DNA from: Pseudobdellovibrio sp.
GTDB lineage: Bacteria; Bdellovibrionota; Bdellovibrionia; Bdellovibrionales; Bdellovibrionaceae
DNA length: 62,860 bases
Direction: 5' to 3'
NCBI GenBank assembly: GCA_023701385.1
Contig: JAMPXC010000015.1
Coordinates: 1 to 62,860, forward strand
Made by a program: the position numbers and the translations under genes. Positions 33,350 through 43,774 of this stretch are shown in pieces. The notes below the pieces were generated by a model, which saw only the letters and a program-made list of their open reading frames with translations, was not told where the DNA came from and ran no database searches. Every line of letters starts with the position of its first letter. Position 1 is the first letter of the stretch.

Positions 33350-34405
33350 CTAGGTTTTGAGGCGCGAGTTTCTGTATCGTAGTAGCGCCATCGAAGGCAT
33401 AAATACCATTCCGATAAGCACTAAGAGCATATACGAAGACTTGATGTCTTTAAGCTGAAAACACGCGGCAATCACAACAGCACTCCAAATTAACAGAGTG
33501 ACCGACACCTGACGGTGGCTAAAACCTAAATCGATGAGCAAATGATGAATATGTGTACGATCTGGGTGAAAAGGTGATTTCTTCTTTAGCACCCTTAAGC
33601 CAAACACCCGCAACATATCAAATAACGGGATCGCCATAACCCCGATAGCTACACTTGTCGAAGCATGTACCCAGTATTCAGGCTTGATTGTTAAGGCTTT
33701 ATTTAATTCGATAAAATGAATTGCAAGAACCGAAAGAATAAAACCAACAAGCATGGCTCCAGTATCACCCATAAAAATTTTTGCTGGCGACCAGTTGTAA
33801 AATAAAAACCCAAAAAGTGCACCCGCTAGAGCAAATGATAAAAGTGCCAGCGACCAGTGCTCAGTCACAACAAACCAAAAGCCAAAGGTTAAAGCTGCAA
33901 GCATACCTTGGCTTCCCGCCAAACCATCAACTCCATCAATCAGATTGTAACAATTAATAATTGCTACAATCACCAATATCGTAAAAATCACCGCGGCAAA
34001 GGCTGGCATCTCCTGTAAACTAAACATACCATAGAAGCTGTTAATTTTAATGTTACCCAAAAATACGATTAAAAAAGCACTGATAAACTGAGCTAAGAAT
34101 TTTTTGAGTGGCGTTAATACCAAAATATCATCTTTAATTCCAGCAAAGAAAATAATGATTAAAGCTGGAATTAAATATTTCACATCCGTTAAGCTTAAAT
34201 AATCTTTAAAAGCTGAAAACGCAATGATCAAGCCTGCAAAAATAGCTACACCACCTAAAGTTGGAGTTTTATGGATATGCTTCTTTCTGTCCTGATCAGG
34301 CTCATCGAATAAATGTTTTAACTCAGCAACACGAATAATTACCGGGATCACAACCACAGCAATAACAAACGCAACAACAAATGTAGAAAGCACTAGATAC
34401 AACAT
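33350..34405 (-). CDS. Undecaprenyl-phosphate GlcNAc-1-phosphate transferase (WecA-like)
   Basis: 351 residues, about 11 transmembrane helices, of the MraY/WecA family. It moves a sugar-1-phosphate from UDP-sugar to undecaprenyl phosphate to start a glycan chain on the inner membrane. Signature residues are [14 protein letters not shown] near residue 40, [10 protein letters not shown] (Asp pair, about 87-96), [17 protein letters not shown] (about 150-166), [10 protein letters not shown] and [11 protein letters not shown] (about 275-285), the sugar-specificity histidines. It lies 2 nt after the WbuB-like gene and its unit includes fnlABC. It could accept UDP-GlcNAc or UDP-FucNAc. Confidence 0.9.
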   Translation of the reverse strand: MLYLVLSTFVVAFVIAVVVIPVIIRVAELKHLFDEPDQDRKKHIHKTPTLGGVAIFAGLIIAFSAFKDYLSLTDVKYLIPALIIIFFAGIKDDILVLTPLKKFLAQFISAFLIVFLGNIKINSFYGMFSLQEMPAFAAVIFTILVIVAIINCYNLIDGVDGLAGSQGMLAALTFGFWFVVTEHWSLALLSFALAGALFGFLFYNWSPAKIFMGDTGAMLVGFILSVLAIHFIELNKALTIKPEYWVHASTSVAIGVMAIPLFDMLRVFGLRVLKKKSPFHPDRTHIHHLLIDLGFSHRQVSVTLLIWSAVVIAACFQLKDIKSSYMLLVLIGMVFMPSMALLRYRNSRLKT

Positions 34406-34407
34406 AT

Positions 34408-35640
34408 TTATTTTCTTTCAGACCGGTACTCTTTTAAAATCTTCACCAGACTTTGAGCTTGAGACTCCATTTCAAAATGTTTTTCAAAATACTGCAATCC
34501 GTTTCTTCCTAAATCATTCAACTGCTCTATAGGCATAGCCATCATCGCCTTAACATTATCAGCCAAAGCTTGTGCATTTTCAGCAGCGCCAACAAGGCCA
34601 CATTTCGCATCCTCAATCACGCGTGCCCCCTCGCCATCAATCGCACCAATTACTGGTTTTCCTGCAGCCATGTATGATTGAATTTTCCACGGTAAAGTGT
34701 ACTGCAGAATTTCATCGGCATTTAAAGTTAACAGCATAACTTTTGACTTAGAATAAATTGCGGGCATAAAACTAATATCAAAACGCCCAATACACTCGAC
34801 ATTTTCTAAATTTAGTCTTTTCTTTTCCTGCTCAATCCATGAAAGCCTTAAACCCGAACCCACAAAGACAAATTTCAGCTTTGGAGTGTTTTTTAAAATT
34901 TCTGCTGCTTTTACGATCGTCTCAACCGATTGGGCTGTTCCAATATTTCCGGCAAAGACAACGCAGAAGTTTTCAGACAAAATCTTTTCAGCCTGATCCG
35001 GCAAAGTTTTTATTAAAAGTGCGGCCTCAGTTTTACGAAAAGAGTTTGGATAATAACAAAGTTGTGCTTTACGGTCGATTTTCTTAATCGGTTCAACAAA
35101 TGCTTTTGACGGAACCAGAATCAAGTCCGTAAAACGGTAAATTCCCCAGACAAAAAACTTAACAATCGAAAGTAAAAATTTATTTTTAATAAAGCCTGTA
35201 ACCATCAGGCTCTCGGGCCATAAATCCAAAACCCAGACTGATAAATGCGTACGTTTAAATAACTTGATCACAATCGCCGGAACCGCCGCCGTGATCGGTG
35301 ATGTAGCAAAAACTAAAATGTTGTCAAATTTTTTACCGCGCAATAACCAGGGAGCTAACAAAGACCCGAAAATCATATACGACAAATAATTAAGTAGTAA
35401 ATTAATAGTCCGCCCTTGACGGCGCGGGATCAACGGCACGCGAATCACTTCGATGTTTTGGCCATAGATTTCTCTTTGAATTCCCCATTGTCTGAAACCA
35501 GGGTAAATATCTCCGTCCGGATAATTAGGTTTGCCCGTAAACACAGTGATTTTGTGCCCGAGCTTTTCCATCTCCAACACCAGATCATTGATGATAAAAG
35601 TCTCAGGCTTAAAAAACTGCGTTACCAAAAGTAAATTCAT
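34408..35640 (-). CDS. wbuB: WbuB-like L-fucosamine glycosyltransferase (GT4)
   Basis: 410 residues of a GT-B transferase. The N-terminus reads [11 protein letters not shown], with [15 protein letters not shown] and [15 protein letters not shown] characteristic of WbuB-type enzymes. The C-terminal nucleotide-sugar part contains [12 protein letters not shown], and [20 protein letters not shown] with the EX7E-like region. WbuB of E. coli O26 adds FucNAc to a lipid-linked acceptor and sits next to fnlABC; here it directly follows fnlC (10 nt apart), so the same donor UDP-L-FucNAc is expected. It should work on the cytoplasmic face of the membrane. Confidence 0.82.
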   Translation of the reverse strand: MNLLLVTQFFKPETFIINDLVLEMEKLGHKITVFTGKPNYPDGDIYPGFRQWGIQREIYGQNIEVIRVPLIPRRQGRTINLLLNYLSYMIFGSLLAPWLLRGKKFDNILVFATSPITAAVPAIVIKLFKRTHLSVWVLDLWPESLMVTGFIKNKFLLSIVKFFVWGIYRFTDLILVPSKAFVEPIKKIDRKAQLCYYPNSFRKTEAALLIKTLPDQAEKILSENFCVVFAGNIGTAQSVETIVKAAEILKNTPKLKFVFVGSGLRLSWIEQEKKRLNLENVECIGRFDISFMPAIYSKSKVMLLTLNADEILQYTLPWKIQSYMAAGKPVIGAIDGEGARVIEDAKCGLVGAAENAQALADNVKAMMAMPIEQLNDLGRNGLQYFEKHFEMESQAQSLVKILKEYRSERK

Positions 35641-35650
35641 ATCTTAGATC

Positions 35651-36781
35651 TTACTGTTTCTGCCAAACTACGCGGTTAACGTAATCAGTATAGCTTAAAA
35701 TAATGCGGACAACTTTTTCAGAAACATTTGGCATTGAGTAATCTTCAACCGGACGAAGCATACGAGTTTCACCACGCGGTTGCGCTTCTAAAATATCCAA
35801 AGCCTGCATCACACGGTCATGACTAAGACCAACCAACATCACCGAAGCTTCTTCAAACCCTTCAGGACGCTCATGAGCTTCGCGGATATTTAACGCCGGA
35901 AAGTTCATAATCGAAGACTCTTCGGTGATAGTTCCGCTATCTGACAGAACCGCTTTTGCATTAATTTGCAAATTGTTGTAATCACAAAAGCCCATCGGCT
36001 TTAACAACTGCACATTGGTATGAAGTTTTGCACCAGTTTTGTTGAATTTATTTTGCGTACGCGGGTGTGTAGATACGATGACCGGCATATTATAACGCTG
36101 AGCTAGCCCGTTTAACATCTCAATCAACTTGCTAAATTGCATTTCTGATTCAATATTTTCTTCTCTGTGGGCGCTCACAACAAAATATTGGCTGGCTTTC
36201 AGCTTTTGGCGGGCTAATATATCAGAAGCTTTAACTTTATCCATGTAGTGGTTTAAAACCTCAAACATCGGACTTCCCGTTTTAATCACACGGTCTGAAG
36301 GAATACCTTCACGCAATAAATACTCACGTGCTATTGAGCTGTACGTTAAGTTGATATCAGAGATATGATCGACAATTTTACGGTTAATTTCTTCAGGCAC
36401 ACGTTGATCAAAACAGCGATTGCCGGCTTCCATGTGAAATACAGGAATCTTTTTACGTTTTGCCGACAAAGCGCTGATGCAACTGTTAGTATCTCCTAAA
36501 ATTAAAACGGCCTCGGGTTTTACCTGGTCCATAATCTTATCAGACTCTTTAATCACGTTAGCGATTGTTTCTGCGGCATTACCGCCCGCAGCCGATAAAA
36601 AATGATCAGGCTTTCTGATGCCAAGATCAGTGAAGAAAATTTCATTTAATTCATAATCATAATTTTGGCCGGTGTGAACTAACGCATGATCACAGTACTG
36701 ATCAAGTTTAGCTAACACGCGCGACAAACGGATAATCTCGGGACGAGTCCCTAAAATAGTCATGACTTTTAATTTTTTCAT
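35651..36781 (-). CDS. fnlC: UDP-L-FucNAc 2-epimerase FnlC/WbjD
   Basis: 376 residues from ATG 36,781, which overlaps the fnlB stop in an ATGA and has GGAAAG upstream; an earlier in-frame start at 36,793 is less likely. This is the length of known FnlC enzymes. The non-hydrolysing UDP-GlcNAc 2-epimerase fold shows [33 protein letters not shown] (His/Asp site), and [19 protein letters not shown] (about 94-112). It converts the C-2 epimer to UDP-N-acetyl-L-fucosamine, completing the three-step pathway from UDP-GlcNAc. Confidence 0.9.
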   Translation of the reverse strand: MKKLKVMTILGTRPEIIRLSRVLAKLDQYCDHALVHTGQNYDYELNEIFFTDLGIRKPDHFLSAAGGNAAETIANVIKESDKIMDQVKPEAVLILGDTNSCISALSAKRKKIPVFHMEAGNRCFDQRVPEEINRKIVDHISDINLTYSSIAREYLLREGIPSDRVIKTGSPMFEVLNHYMDKVKASDILARQKLKASQYFVVSAHREENIESEMQFSKLIEMLNGLAQRYNMPVIVSTHPRTQNKFNKTGAKLHTNVQLLKPMGFCDYNNLQINAKAVLSDSGTITEESSIMNFPALNIREAHERPEGFEEASVMLVGLSHDRVMQALDILEAQPRGETRMLRPVEDYSMPNVSEKVVRIILSYTDYVNRVVWQKQ

Positions 36782-37893
36782 AAAACTTTCCAAGCCACTG
36801 TGTCTGGCTTTTGACGGTCAAAAATTTCATTAGCCCAAAGCATAACGATAAGCTCTTGGTTACCCACATTTTTTATATCGTGTGACCAACCGGGAATTGT
36901 TTCGACAACTTTTGACTCTTCTGCCTTCACTGTCATCGAAAACGTTTCATTCGTAAGTAAGTGTCTGAAAGAATAAAGCGCCTCACCCTGCAGAACTAAA
37001 AACTTTTCGGTTTTAGTATGGTGGTAGTGGCCACCCCGAGTAATTCCGATGCCCGCCGTGAAAAACGAGAACTGGCCTGAGTCTTTGGTTTTTAAAAACT
37101 CCACAAATACACCGCGCGGATCTGTATGACGGGTTAACGAATAGCTAAAGTCCTCAGGTTTCAAAAAACTTAAAAAAGTAGAGTTAAGGGCGCGGTATAA
37201 ACCGGTGCCTACAGGACCTGTTATCATTGATTGGCGGCTCTCTTTAATTTCTTTAAGCGTAGCTGCTAACTCGCCCACGGTAATAAAGTATTCGGTTTCA
37301 ACTTTCGTGCGCGGGTGAATATAATTCGGGTTATTGGCATAACCCTCTAAAAGAGAAACAAATTCAGCGCACACATCATCGACGTACACCAAATTAACCT
37401 TGGCGCCTGGATCATGAATTTCAATAGGCTTATTATTAATTAAATTATAACAAAACGTAGCTACAGCTGAATTGTAATTTGGCTTAGACCATTTGCCGAA
37501 AATATTAGGCAAACGATAAACATACACCGGATGCGCTGGCGCTAAAGAATTTAACGTTTCTTCGGCCTGAACTTTGCTTTTTCCGTAATCATTATCGCGC
37601 TCAGCTTGAATCGAAGAGCTAAAAACTACCGGCGTTGCCTTTTTCTTTTCTTTTAAAATCTGCGCGATTTTATCAGAAAAACCAAAGTTTCCCGTTTTAA
37701 ACTCACCCGGTTCCTGTGGCCGGTTGATCCCAGCAAAGTGAAAAATAATATCAGCTGCTAAAACTAATTCTGTTAACGAGCCTTCTGATGATTCGCGGCT
37801 AAATTCAAGCACCTCGTGTTTTTTAAGCTCGTTCACATGAACGATAAAGTTCTTGCCTAAAAACCCCTGTGATCCGGTCACTAAAACTTTCAT
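36778..37893 (-). CDS. fnlB: Bifunctional SDR-cupin FnlB/WbjC/CapF
   Basis: 371 residues. It is the epimerase/reductase of UDP-L-FucNAc synthesis. The N-terminal SDR part has [11 protein letters not shown] (Rossmann loop) and an active-site [15 protein letters not shown] (YxxxK, about 103-107). From about residue 250 it becomes a cupin with [13 protein letters not shown] and [18 protein letters not shown], the His/Glu metal ligands typical of CapF. That two-domain layout is diagnostic. AGGAG lies 7 nt before ATG 37,893. It stands between fnlA and fnlC with 4-nt spacing and overlap, respectively. Confidence 0.9.
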   Translation of the reverse strand: MKVLVTGSQGFLGKNFIVHVNELKKHEVLEFSRESSEGSLTELVLAADIIFHFAGINRPQEPGEFKTGNFGFSDKIAQILKEKKKATPVVFSSSIQAERDNDYGKSKVQAEETLNSLAPAHPVYVYRLPNIFGKWSKPNYNSAVATFCYNLINNKPIEIHDPGAKVNLVYVDDVCAEFVSLLEGYANNPNYIHPRTKVETEYFITVGELAATLKEIKESRQSMITGPVGTGLYRALNSTFLSFLKPEDFSYSLTRHTDPRGVFVEFLKTKDSGQFSFFTAGIGITRGGHYHHTKTEKFLVLQGEALYSFRHLLTNETFSMTVKAEESKVVETIPGWSHDIKNVGNQELIVMLWANEIFDRQKPDTVAWKVL

Positions 37894-37897
37894 CTGA

Positions 37898-38950
37898 CTA
37901 CTCCTGAGGCGGAATATATTTACCTTCCGTCAAGGCTTTGATGAAATCTAATTTTAATAACAATTTTTTCATACCCTCGACGTCTAAACGTTTGGTGTTA
38001 TGAGAATTGTAATCTTCAGAAATCGTAATCTTAGTTTCACCAACATCAATAAATTTAGAATAATTTAAATCGCGTAAATCAGGCGGAATTCTGAAATAAT
38101 CACCAAGATCTGACGCCATCGCCATTTCTTCACGGCTTAATAAAGTTTCAAATAACTTTTCACCGTGACGGGTTCCGATCACTTTAATCTCGTGTTTTGG
38201 AACTTTTAACAGATCACGCACCGCTTGCGCCACAACTTCAACAGTTGCCGCGGGAGCTTTTTGCACAAAAATATCGCCGTTTTTCGAATACTCGAAAGCG
38301 TAAAGAACTAAATCAACCGCATCTTCTAAAGACATCATAAAACGCGTCATCGAAGGGTCTGTGATTGTGATCGGATGATTTGCGCGAATTTGGTCTACGA
38401 ATAAAGGAATCACCGAACCGCGCGAAGCCATTACGTTTCCGTAACGAGTGCAAGCGATCACCGTATTTGCTCCTGTTAACTCACGAGACTTCGCCACGGC
38501 AACTTTTTCCATTAGAGCTTTTGAAATCCCCATCGCATTGATTGGATACACGGCTTTATCTGTACTTAAACAAATTACTTTTTTTACTCCGCAATCGATA
38601 GCTGCTTCTAAAACATTTTCTGTTCCCAAAACATTTGTCTTAACGGCTTCCATCGGATGAAATTCGCACGAAGGTACTTGCTTTAACGCTGCTGCATGAA
38701 AAATATAATCCACACCACGGCAAGCTTTTGTCACACTTGCGATATCGCGAACATCGCCGATATAAAATTTAATTTTTTCCATTTTATATTTCTTGCGAAG
38801 ATCATCCTGTTTTTTTTCATCGCGAGAAAAAATGCGAATTTCTTTGATATCGGTTTGAGCAAATCGAGACAACACCGCATTACCGAACGAACCCGTTCCA
38901 CCTGTGATTAACAACGTTTTTCCTTTTAGCTCTTTTTCTACAAACGACAC
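37898..38950 (-). CDS. fnlA: UDP-GlcNAc 4,6-dehydratase FnlA/WbjB/CapE
   Basis: 350 residues from GTG 38,950, with AGGAG 7 nt upstream; a longer frame from 39,013 lacks a ribosome site. The enzyme removes water and inverts C-5 of UDP-GlcNAc as the first step of UDP-L-FucNAc synthesis. It has the Rossmann loop TGGTGSFGNAVL (about 17-28) and STDKAVYPINAMGISK (about 130-145), where Met replaces the usual SDR tyrosine, as in CapE. RYGNVMASRGSV and RFMMSLEDAVDL support this. It is the first gene of the minus-strand block, divergent from a glycosyltransferase gene. Confidence 0.92.
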   Translation of the reverse strand: MSFVEKELKGKTLLITGGTGSFGNAVLSRFAQTDIKEIRIFSRDEKKQDDLRKKYKMEKIKFYIGDVRDIASVTKACRGVDYIFHAAALKQVPSCEFHPMEAVKTNVLGTENVLEAAIDCGVKKVICLSTDKAVYPINAMGISKALMEKVAVAKSRELTGANTVIACTRYGNVMASRGSVIPLFVDQIRANHPITITDPSMTRFMMSLEDAVDLVLYAFEYSKNGDIFVQKAPAATVEVVAQAVRDLLKVPKHEIKVIGTRHGEKLFETLLSREEMAMASDLGDYFRIPPDLRDLNYSKFIDVGETKITISEDYNSHNTKRLDVEGMKKLLLKLDFIKALTEGKYIPPQE

Positions 38951-38984
38951 TGTAAAACTCCTGCTCTCAAATATGAACACCCTA

Positions 38985-39013
38985 ATTCTATACACAATAT
39001 ATCGCCCTTGCAA
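38985..39013 (-). promoter_or_regulatory. Candidate promoter of the fnlABC operon
   Basis: On the minus strand TTGCAA (39,008-39,013) and TAGAAT (38,985-38,990) are separated by 17 nt in the 97-base divergent gap. Spacing and motif match a sigma-70 promoter moderately. It would give fnlA a leader of about 30 nt. Confidence 0.4.
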
Positions 39014-39047
39014 AGTTCATTCGACGCATGTAAGCTTCAAGGCTGCG

Positions 39048-39977
39048 ATGAAGTTCAGCATAGTTATTCCATCATACAACGAAGAAAATGACATCAGATC
39101 CACAATGGAAAGTGTCACAACCATGGATTGGCCCGATTACGAAGTGATCGTGGTTGACGACTCGAACGATAAAACTCCTGAAATCGTAAAAGAATATGCC
39201 TCTAAGGGCGTGCGATTAATCAAGCCTGCCATCAGAAAGGGCCGCTGCGAAGCCCGCAATATCGGCATCAAAGATGCCCAAGGCGAAGTCGTCGTCATTC
39301 TTAACGCCGACACACGCTTACCGAAAGATTTTTTAAAAAAATTAGACCCCATTTACAAATCCGGCGCTGATTATGTGCTGGTTAAATCTGAAATCGAAAA
39401 CTGGGACGATCTGTTTGCTCGATACGTCGAATGCTTAAGCTTAGCCGACTACTATGTCACCGACCCGGATCGCATGGAATGGACCGAGGGCTACTCTTGC
39501 CGTCGCGATATCGCAGTTCGTGCGGGATTATTCCCGTCTGGTTTTGCAGTGCCGATTGTCGCGGGCGAAGATGCTTTTTTCGGCAATAACGTTAAAGCAC
39601 TTAAAGCCAAAAAGGTTCTAGCTGACGACATCGTTGTAAGACACATTGCGCCTCACACTTTTGAAGAGTACTGGCAAATCCGCAAAGGCCGCGGTGCCGG
39701 GTCTCCACAAATTCGTCGCTTTTTAGAAAAATGGAGTTTTCCGCGCATTTATACGCGCGCCATTCTTCGCATCGGTAAAAATGTATTAACGGTTTTAACA
39801 ATCATTCCGATCACCGTCCGCATCCTGAAACTGACAAAGTTTTCACCTAAAGGTATCGTCGATTTTTTTCCGTTTATGTACGCGTGGATTATAGAGCAAG
39901 CAGCCTTCACCGTTGGTGAATTTCAGAGCGCCAAAAAAATCATCAAAGCCGAAAAGAAATTGAAACTGAATCAATAA
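39048..39977 (+). CDS. Family 2 glycosyltransferase
   Basis: 310 residues from ATG 39,048, where AAGG is 5 nt upstream; a longer in-frame version from 38,904 would overlap fnlA and its promoter. The GT-A fold is shown by FSIVIPSYNEENDI, YEVIVVDDSND, VVVILNADTRLP (DxD-type site, about 85) and a later VAGEDAFFG (the catalytic ED, about 165). The C-terminal 90 residues have a Lys/Arg-rich hydrophobic stretch that likely binds the membrane. Substrate unknown. It is followed by a GT4 gene with 1-nt overlap (TAATG). Confidence 0.82.
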   Translation: MKFSIVIPSYNEENDIRSTMESVTTMDWPDYEVIVVDDSNDKTPEIVKEYASKGVRLIKPAIRKGRCEARNIGIKDAQGEVVVILNADTRLPKDFLKKLDPIYKSGADYVLVKSEIENWDDLFARYVECLSLADYYVTDPDRMEWTEGYSCRRDIAVRAGLFPSGFAVPIVAGEDAFFGNNVKALKAKKVLADDIVVRHIAPHTFEEYWQIRKGRGAGSPQIRRFLEKWSFPRIYTRAILRIGKNVLTVLTIIPITVRILKLTKFSPKGIVDFFPFMYAWIIEQAAFTVGEFQSAKKIIKAEKKLKLNQ

Positions 39978-41098
39978 TGGATCAGAAAAAAAGCCTCTTA
40001 TTTTTAAACTTAGCTACTTTTCGCCAAACCGGCGGAATTGAAAAAGTTAATCGTTCAGTTTTAAAAGCGTTTAACGATTTTGCTTCGCAAGATTCCGACT
40101 TCAAATTTAATGCTATTTCAGTCTACGATTCAGATAACCAAGTTGATCCCCGGTTTATCTCACCCGATAGAAATCAAAATTGTGGCGGCAGTAAATTCTC
40201 ATTTTTATTAAAGACAGCCCAGAAATTTTTCGCCGCCGACCGCGTACTACTTGGGCATATTAATTTGCTCCCCTTAATTTTTCCTTTTAAAGTTTTATGC
40301 CCGTTTAAAAAGATTTATTTGTACGCCTACGGGATTGATGTCTGGAATTTATCAACCCTGCAGAAAAAAATTATCCAGTGGATAAACCCGACAATTATTT
40401 CGATTAGCCACTTTACTAGCCAAAAAATTACAGAACAATTTCAGGGTTTTACGCCAAACATTAAACGTATTACTCCATGTCTTGATCCTTTCTTAGTGGT
40501 TCCGCAAAAATTGCAAAAACAAACTGGCAAATTTAATCAAGACAAAGACCGCTTTGTACTTTTAGCCCTGTCGCGTTTATCGGCCGCCGAAATGTATAAA
40601 GGCTACGACCGCACCATTGAGGCCTTAGGTAAAATCAAGCAGTCGCTTCCAAATTTTTTATACATCATTGCCGGAAAAGCTGATCCCGAAGAAAAACTTC
40701 GCATTGAAAAACTGATCGACCAAGCCGGGCTCAAAGACCACGTTTTACTCACTGGCTTTGTGGCTGATAGCGATATTTCAGAACTATTTTTAACAGCCGA
40801 TGTTTTTGTTATGCCCTCGCAGAATGAAGGTTTTGGCATTACCTTTATCGAAGCTGGGTTATATGGCTTAACAAATATTGCCGGCAATATCGACGGATCA
40901 CGTGACGCTTTGTTAGACGGAAAACTGGGTGAATTAATTAACCCGAACAGTCTTGATGATATTGGCCGGGCGATTCAAAAAGTAGCGACAAACCCAGAAA
41001 ATTTATCACTTCAAAACCGCCAACAAAGACAACAAACAACACTCGAACATTTTTCGTTTGAGTCTTTTTCTAGGTTAATTCAAAAAGAAATTTTATAA
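39977..41098 (+). CDS. Family 4 glycosyltransferase
   Basis: 373 residues. The GT-B fold's donor-binding half is plain: LLALSRLSAAEMYKGYDRTIEAL (about 190-212), YIIAGKADPEEKLRIEKL, LLTGFVADSDISELFLTADVF and SQNEGFGITFIEAGLYG, which carries the EX7E motif (about 277-287). The N-terminal half opens with LLFLNLATFRQTGGIEKVN (glycine-rich acceptor loop). It should add a hexose-type sugar to the growing lipid-linked glycan; donor and acceptor are unknown. It is co-translated with the preceding GT2 gene and converges with the methyltransferase gene (stops adjacent). Confidence 0.85.
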   Translation: MDQKKSLLFLNLATFRQTGGIEKVNRSVLKAFNDFASQDSDFKFNAISVYDSDNQVDPRFISPDRNQNCGGSKFSFLLKTAQKFFAADRVLLGHINLLPLIFPFKVLCPFKKIYLYAYGIDVWNLSTLQKKIIQWINPTIISISHFTSQKITEQFQGFTPNIKRITPCLDPFLVVPQKLQKQTGKFNQDKDRFVLLALSRLSAAEMYKGYDRTIEALGKIKQSLPNFLYIIAGKADPEEKLRIEKLIDQAGLKDHVLLTGFVADSDISELFLTADVFVMPSQNEGFGITFIEAGLYGLTNIAGNIDGSRDALLDGKLGELINPNSLDDIGRAIQKVATNPENLSLQNRQQRQQTTLEHFSFESFSRLIQKEIL

Positions 41099-41830
41099 TT
41101 ACTTATTGGCTAAACAGTAAATATTGCGCGAAAGAATCGGTTTCGCAAAAAGCTCACCCGTCTCAACAAAGTGATAAACACATAAAATACTTCTGATGAC
41201 TTTCCATAACAGAAAACGCACCAGACCTTTGATGCTATAAACAAGTGGGCGACTTTCGGCAAAGCGTAAGTTTTTAAATTTACACACTGATAAAATCTGA
41301 TTGAGCGAATAACTTGTAAAAGCCTGCTCGTGAGTGTAGTCACCGTAGTAAACAGATCCAAAATAAGGTGACATACCGTTAGGCACATGAATTAGCCAAC
41401 GGCCATCTGGCTTAAGGGCTTTATGCACGATCTCTGCAAAATCTAAAAACTCATCACGATTTAAGTGTTCCATCACATCAATCGTCGTGACCATATCTAA
41501 AGAACCCGCAGGGCAGTCTTTTAAAAACTGAAAGATATCCTGCTGTTTCAAATTTTTGATTCCGAACTTTTGCCCTAATTCAACTTGCTGCGCCGAAGTA
41601 TCGACACCAGAAATATTCTGATAACCCGCCTGTTGCGCAAAATAAATCAAAGTGCCATGACCACACCCAAGATCAACAATCTTAGCTGCTTTATCTTTCG
41701 GAAAGAATTCTTTAATGATCATTTCCATTGTGGGTTTACGTTTATTTAAATCCCCGACAGAAATTGGGCGCACGTTTGAAGTCCAAGCTTCAACATAATA
41801 TGAATAAACTTTTTCGCGGTAACGAGACAT
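41099..41830 (-). CDS. Class I SAM-dependent methyltransferase
   Basis: 243 residues. The SAM site is visible as AKIVDLGCGHGTLIYFA (motif I, about 48-64), with YQNISGVDTSAQQVELG (motif II), LDMVTTIDVMEHLNRDE (post-motif, about 118-134) and DGRWLIHVPNG. The C-terminal 60 residues include a hydrophobic stretch (LLWKVIRSILCVYHFV) that may attach it to the membrane. This family in polysaccharide loci methylates sugars or caps chains. The target is unknown. It is alone on the minus strand, divergent from the amidotransferase gene at 41,954. Confidence 0.8.
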   Translation of the reverse strand: MSRYREKVYSYYVEAWTSNVRPISVGDLNKRKPTMEMIIKEFFPKDKAAKIVDLGCGHGTLIYFAQQAGYQNISGVDTSAQQVELGQKFGIKNLKQQDIFQFLKDCPAGSLDMVTTIDVMEHLNRDEFLDFAEIVHKALKPDGRWLIHVPNGMSPYFGSVYYGDYTHEQAFTSYSLNQILSVCKFKNLRFAESRPLVYSIKGLVRFLLWKVIRSILCVYHFVETGELFAKPILSRNIYCLANK

Positions 41831-41953
41831 GCTTGTAGCCTGACACCGTTAAACAAATTAGGCCATATTATTAGCTCAACTAACGCATCGAATAAACAAA
41901 TTCTTTTCTCAATGAAAATAGACATTTAGGCGTAAATTAAGCATCGTAATACT

Positions 41954-43774
41954 ATGTGCGGAATTTCAGGTTACTTCTCTAAAAATACAAACTCACAAGC
42001 CACGCTCGAACAAGCCCATCAGTTTGTGGATTCAATGGCTGACGCGATCAAAAATCGCGGACCTGATTCTTATGGTAAATGGACTAACGGTAAAAATATC
42101 GTTTACGGCCATCGCCGTCTTTCGATTTTAGATTTACTTGAGCGCTCAAACCAACCGATGACTTCTGAAGATGGCAGTTACACAATTATCTTTAACGGCG
42201 AAATTTATAATTTTCAGGAGCTTCGTACAGAACTGGAAAAGCAAGGTAAAGTTTTCAAAACAACCGGCGACACTGAAGTTATCTTACAGCTTTTTATTTC
42301 TGAGAAAGAAAACTTACTTCAAAAACTTCGCGGTATGTTTACGATTGCCATTTGGAATGAAGCCAAACAGGAATTATTCTTAGCCCGCGATCCTTACGGG
42401 ATTAAACCGCTGTATTACTTTAACGACAATGATCGTCTGTTTTTCGCCTCACAGGTCAAGGCTTTATTGGCGACAAAAAATTTTCCAACGGCGATCGATC
42501 CTGTAGGCCAGATGAGTTACTGGATGTTTGGTTCAGTGCAAGAACCCCATACATGGTTTAACGCCGCAAAACCGGTACCTGCCGGGCACTACGCTTATAT
42601 TAATACTCATACAAAAGAGATCACTTGGAATAAGTTCTGGCAAGTCGAAGAGGCCTGGAATGCCCCCCAGATTACCAATATCACCGAGACAGAACTTCAA
42701 GAAGTCGTGCGTGCTCATGTTAAAGATTCAATTCGCAAACATTTGGTTTCTGATGTGCCGATCGGCATTTTCTTATCAGGCGGCGTTGATTCAAGTGTTG
42801 TTGCAGCACTTATCCGCGAAGTCACAAACCAACCGCTTCACGGCATCACCATCAGCTTTGAAGAATTTCAGGGCCAGCATGAGGATGAAGTTCCTCTGGC
42901 AAAGATTGTGGCTGAAAAATATAATTTTCAACATTACATCAGAAAAGTCACAGCTGAAGAGTTTAAAGCTGACTTGCCGGCCATTTTAGCCTCGATGGAT
43001 CAACCATCGATTGACGGCATTAATACATGGTACGCTTCAAAAGCGGCGAAAGAATTAAAATTAAAAGTAGTTCTTTCCGGCATCGGTGGTGATGAGTTAT
43101 TCATGGGCTACCCTAGCTTCAACCAGATTCCAAAACTTGCCAAAATGAGCCGCTTGATTCGTTTATGGCCGCTCAATTGGTTAGCCACATTAGCTTTTAA
43201 AGTCGTGTCGTTAAAAACCGGAAACAAACGTTGGCCGCTTATTCCCAAATTGTCGGGAAATATTTTTGGCACTTACTGGTTAAAACGTGGCCTTTTCAGT
43301 TTTGCTGAGACAATTCAAGAAACGGGACTGCAAACCGCACAGTCTGAAAGTGATTTCTTAAATTCGATCAGCCCTAAAATTCAGATTAACCAAAAAGATC
43401 TTTCGTTAGCCGTAGGCCAATTAGAATCTACAGTGTATATGCGCAATCAATTACTGCGCGACAGCGATTGGGCCAGCATGCACCATAGTGTCGAGTTACG
43501 TACGCCGTTAGTCGATGCGTGGCTTGCACGCCAATTAGGCCCCTATATGACTATGATCAAAAATCATGGCGGAAAAGCATTACTGGCGCACTCACCAAGC
43601 CAGCCGATTCCATCTGAAATTTTACATCGTCGTAAAACGGGATTTACAATTCCACTAGCCTACTGGATTAAAGATGCATTTAAATTAGATTTTGAAGTGA
43701 ATAGCTCAGCACCAAAAACGGGGTTTAGCCGTGCGTGGGCCAACATTCTTGTTAAAAAAATTTACGGCACATGA
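41954..43774 (+). CDS. Asparagine synthase (glutamine-hydrolysing)-like amidotransferase
   Basis: 606 residues. The N-terminal class II amidotransferase domain starts MCGISGYF with the catalytic Cys2, followed by KNRGPDSYG and FNGEIYN. The synthetase domain begins near residue 240 with GIFLSGGVDSSVVAAL (ATP pyrophosphatase P-loop, SGGxDS) and VVLSGIGGDELFMGYP. Housekeeping AsnB makes asparagine, but copies in O-antigen clusters often amidate uronic acid sugars (as WbpS-type enzymes are thought to do). It heads a plus-strand run of nine genes with overlaps. Which role applies cannot be decided by sequence. Confidence 0.88.
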   Translation: MCGISGYFSKNTNSQATLEQAHQFVDSMADAIKNRGPDSYGKWTNGKNIVYGHRRLSILDLLERSNQPMTSEDGSYTIIFNGEIYNFQELRTELEKQGKVFKTTGDTEVILQLFISEKENLLQKLRGMFTIAIWNEAKQELFLARDPYGIKPLYYFNDNDRLFFASQVKALLATKNFPTAIDPVGQMSYWMFGSVQEPHTWFNAAKPVPAGHYAYINTHTKEITWNKFWQVEEAWNAPQITNITETELQEVVRAHVKDSIRKHLVSDVPIGIFLSGGVDSSVVAALIREVTNQPLHGITISFEEFQGQHEDEVPLAKIVAEKYNFQHYIRKVTAEEFKADLPAILASMDQPSIDGINTWYASKAAKELKLKVVLSGIGGDELFMGYPSFNQIPKLAKMSRLIRLWPLNWLATLAFKVVSLKTGNKRWPLIPKLSGNIFGTYWLKRGLFSFAETIQETGLQTAQSESDFLNSISPKIQINQKDLSLAVGQLESTVYMRNQLLRDSDWASMHHSVELRTPLVDAWLARQLGPYMTMIKNHGGKALLAHSPSQPIPSEILHRRKTGFTIPLAYWIKDAFKLDFEVNSSAPKTGFSRAWANILVKKIYGT

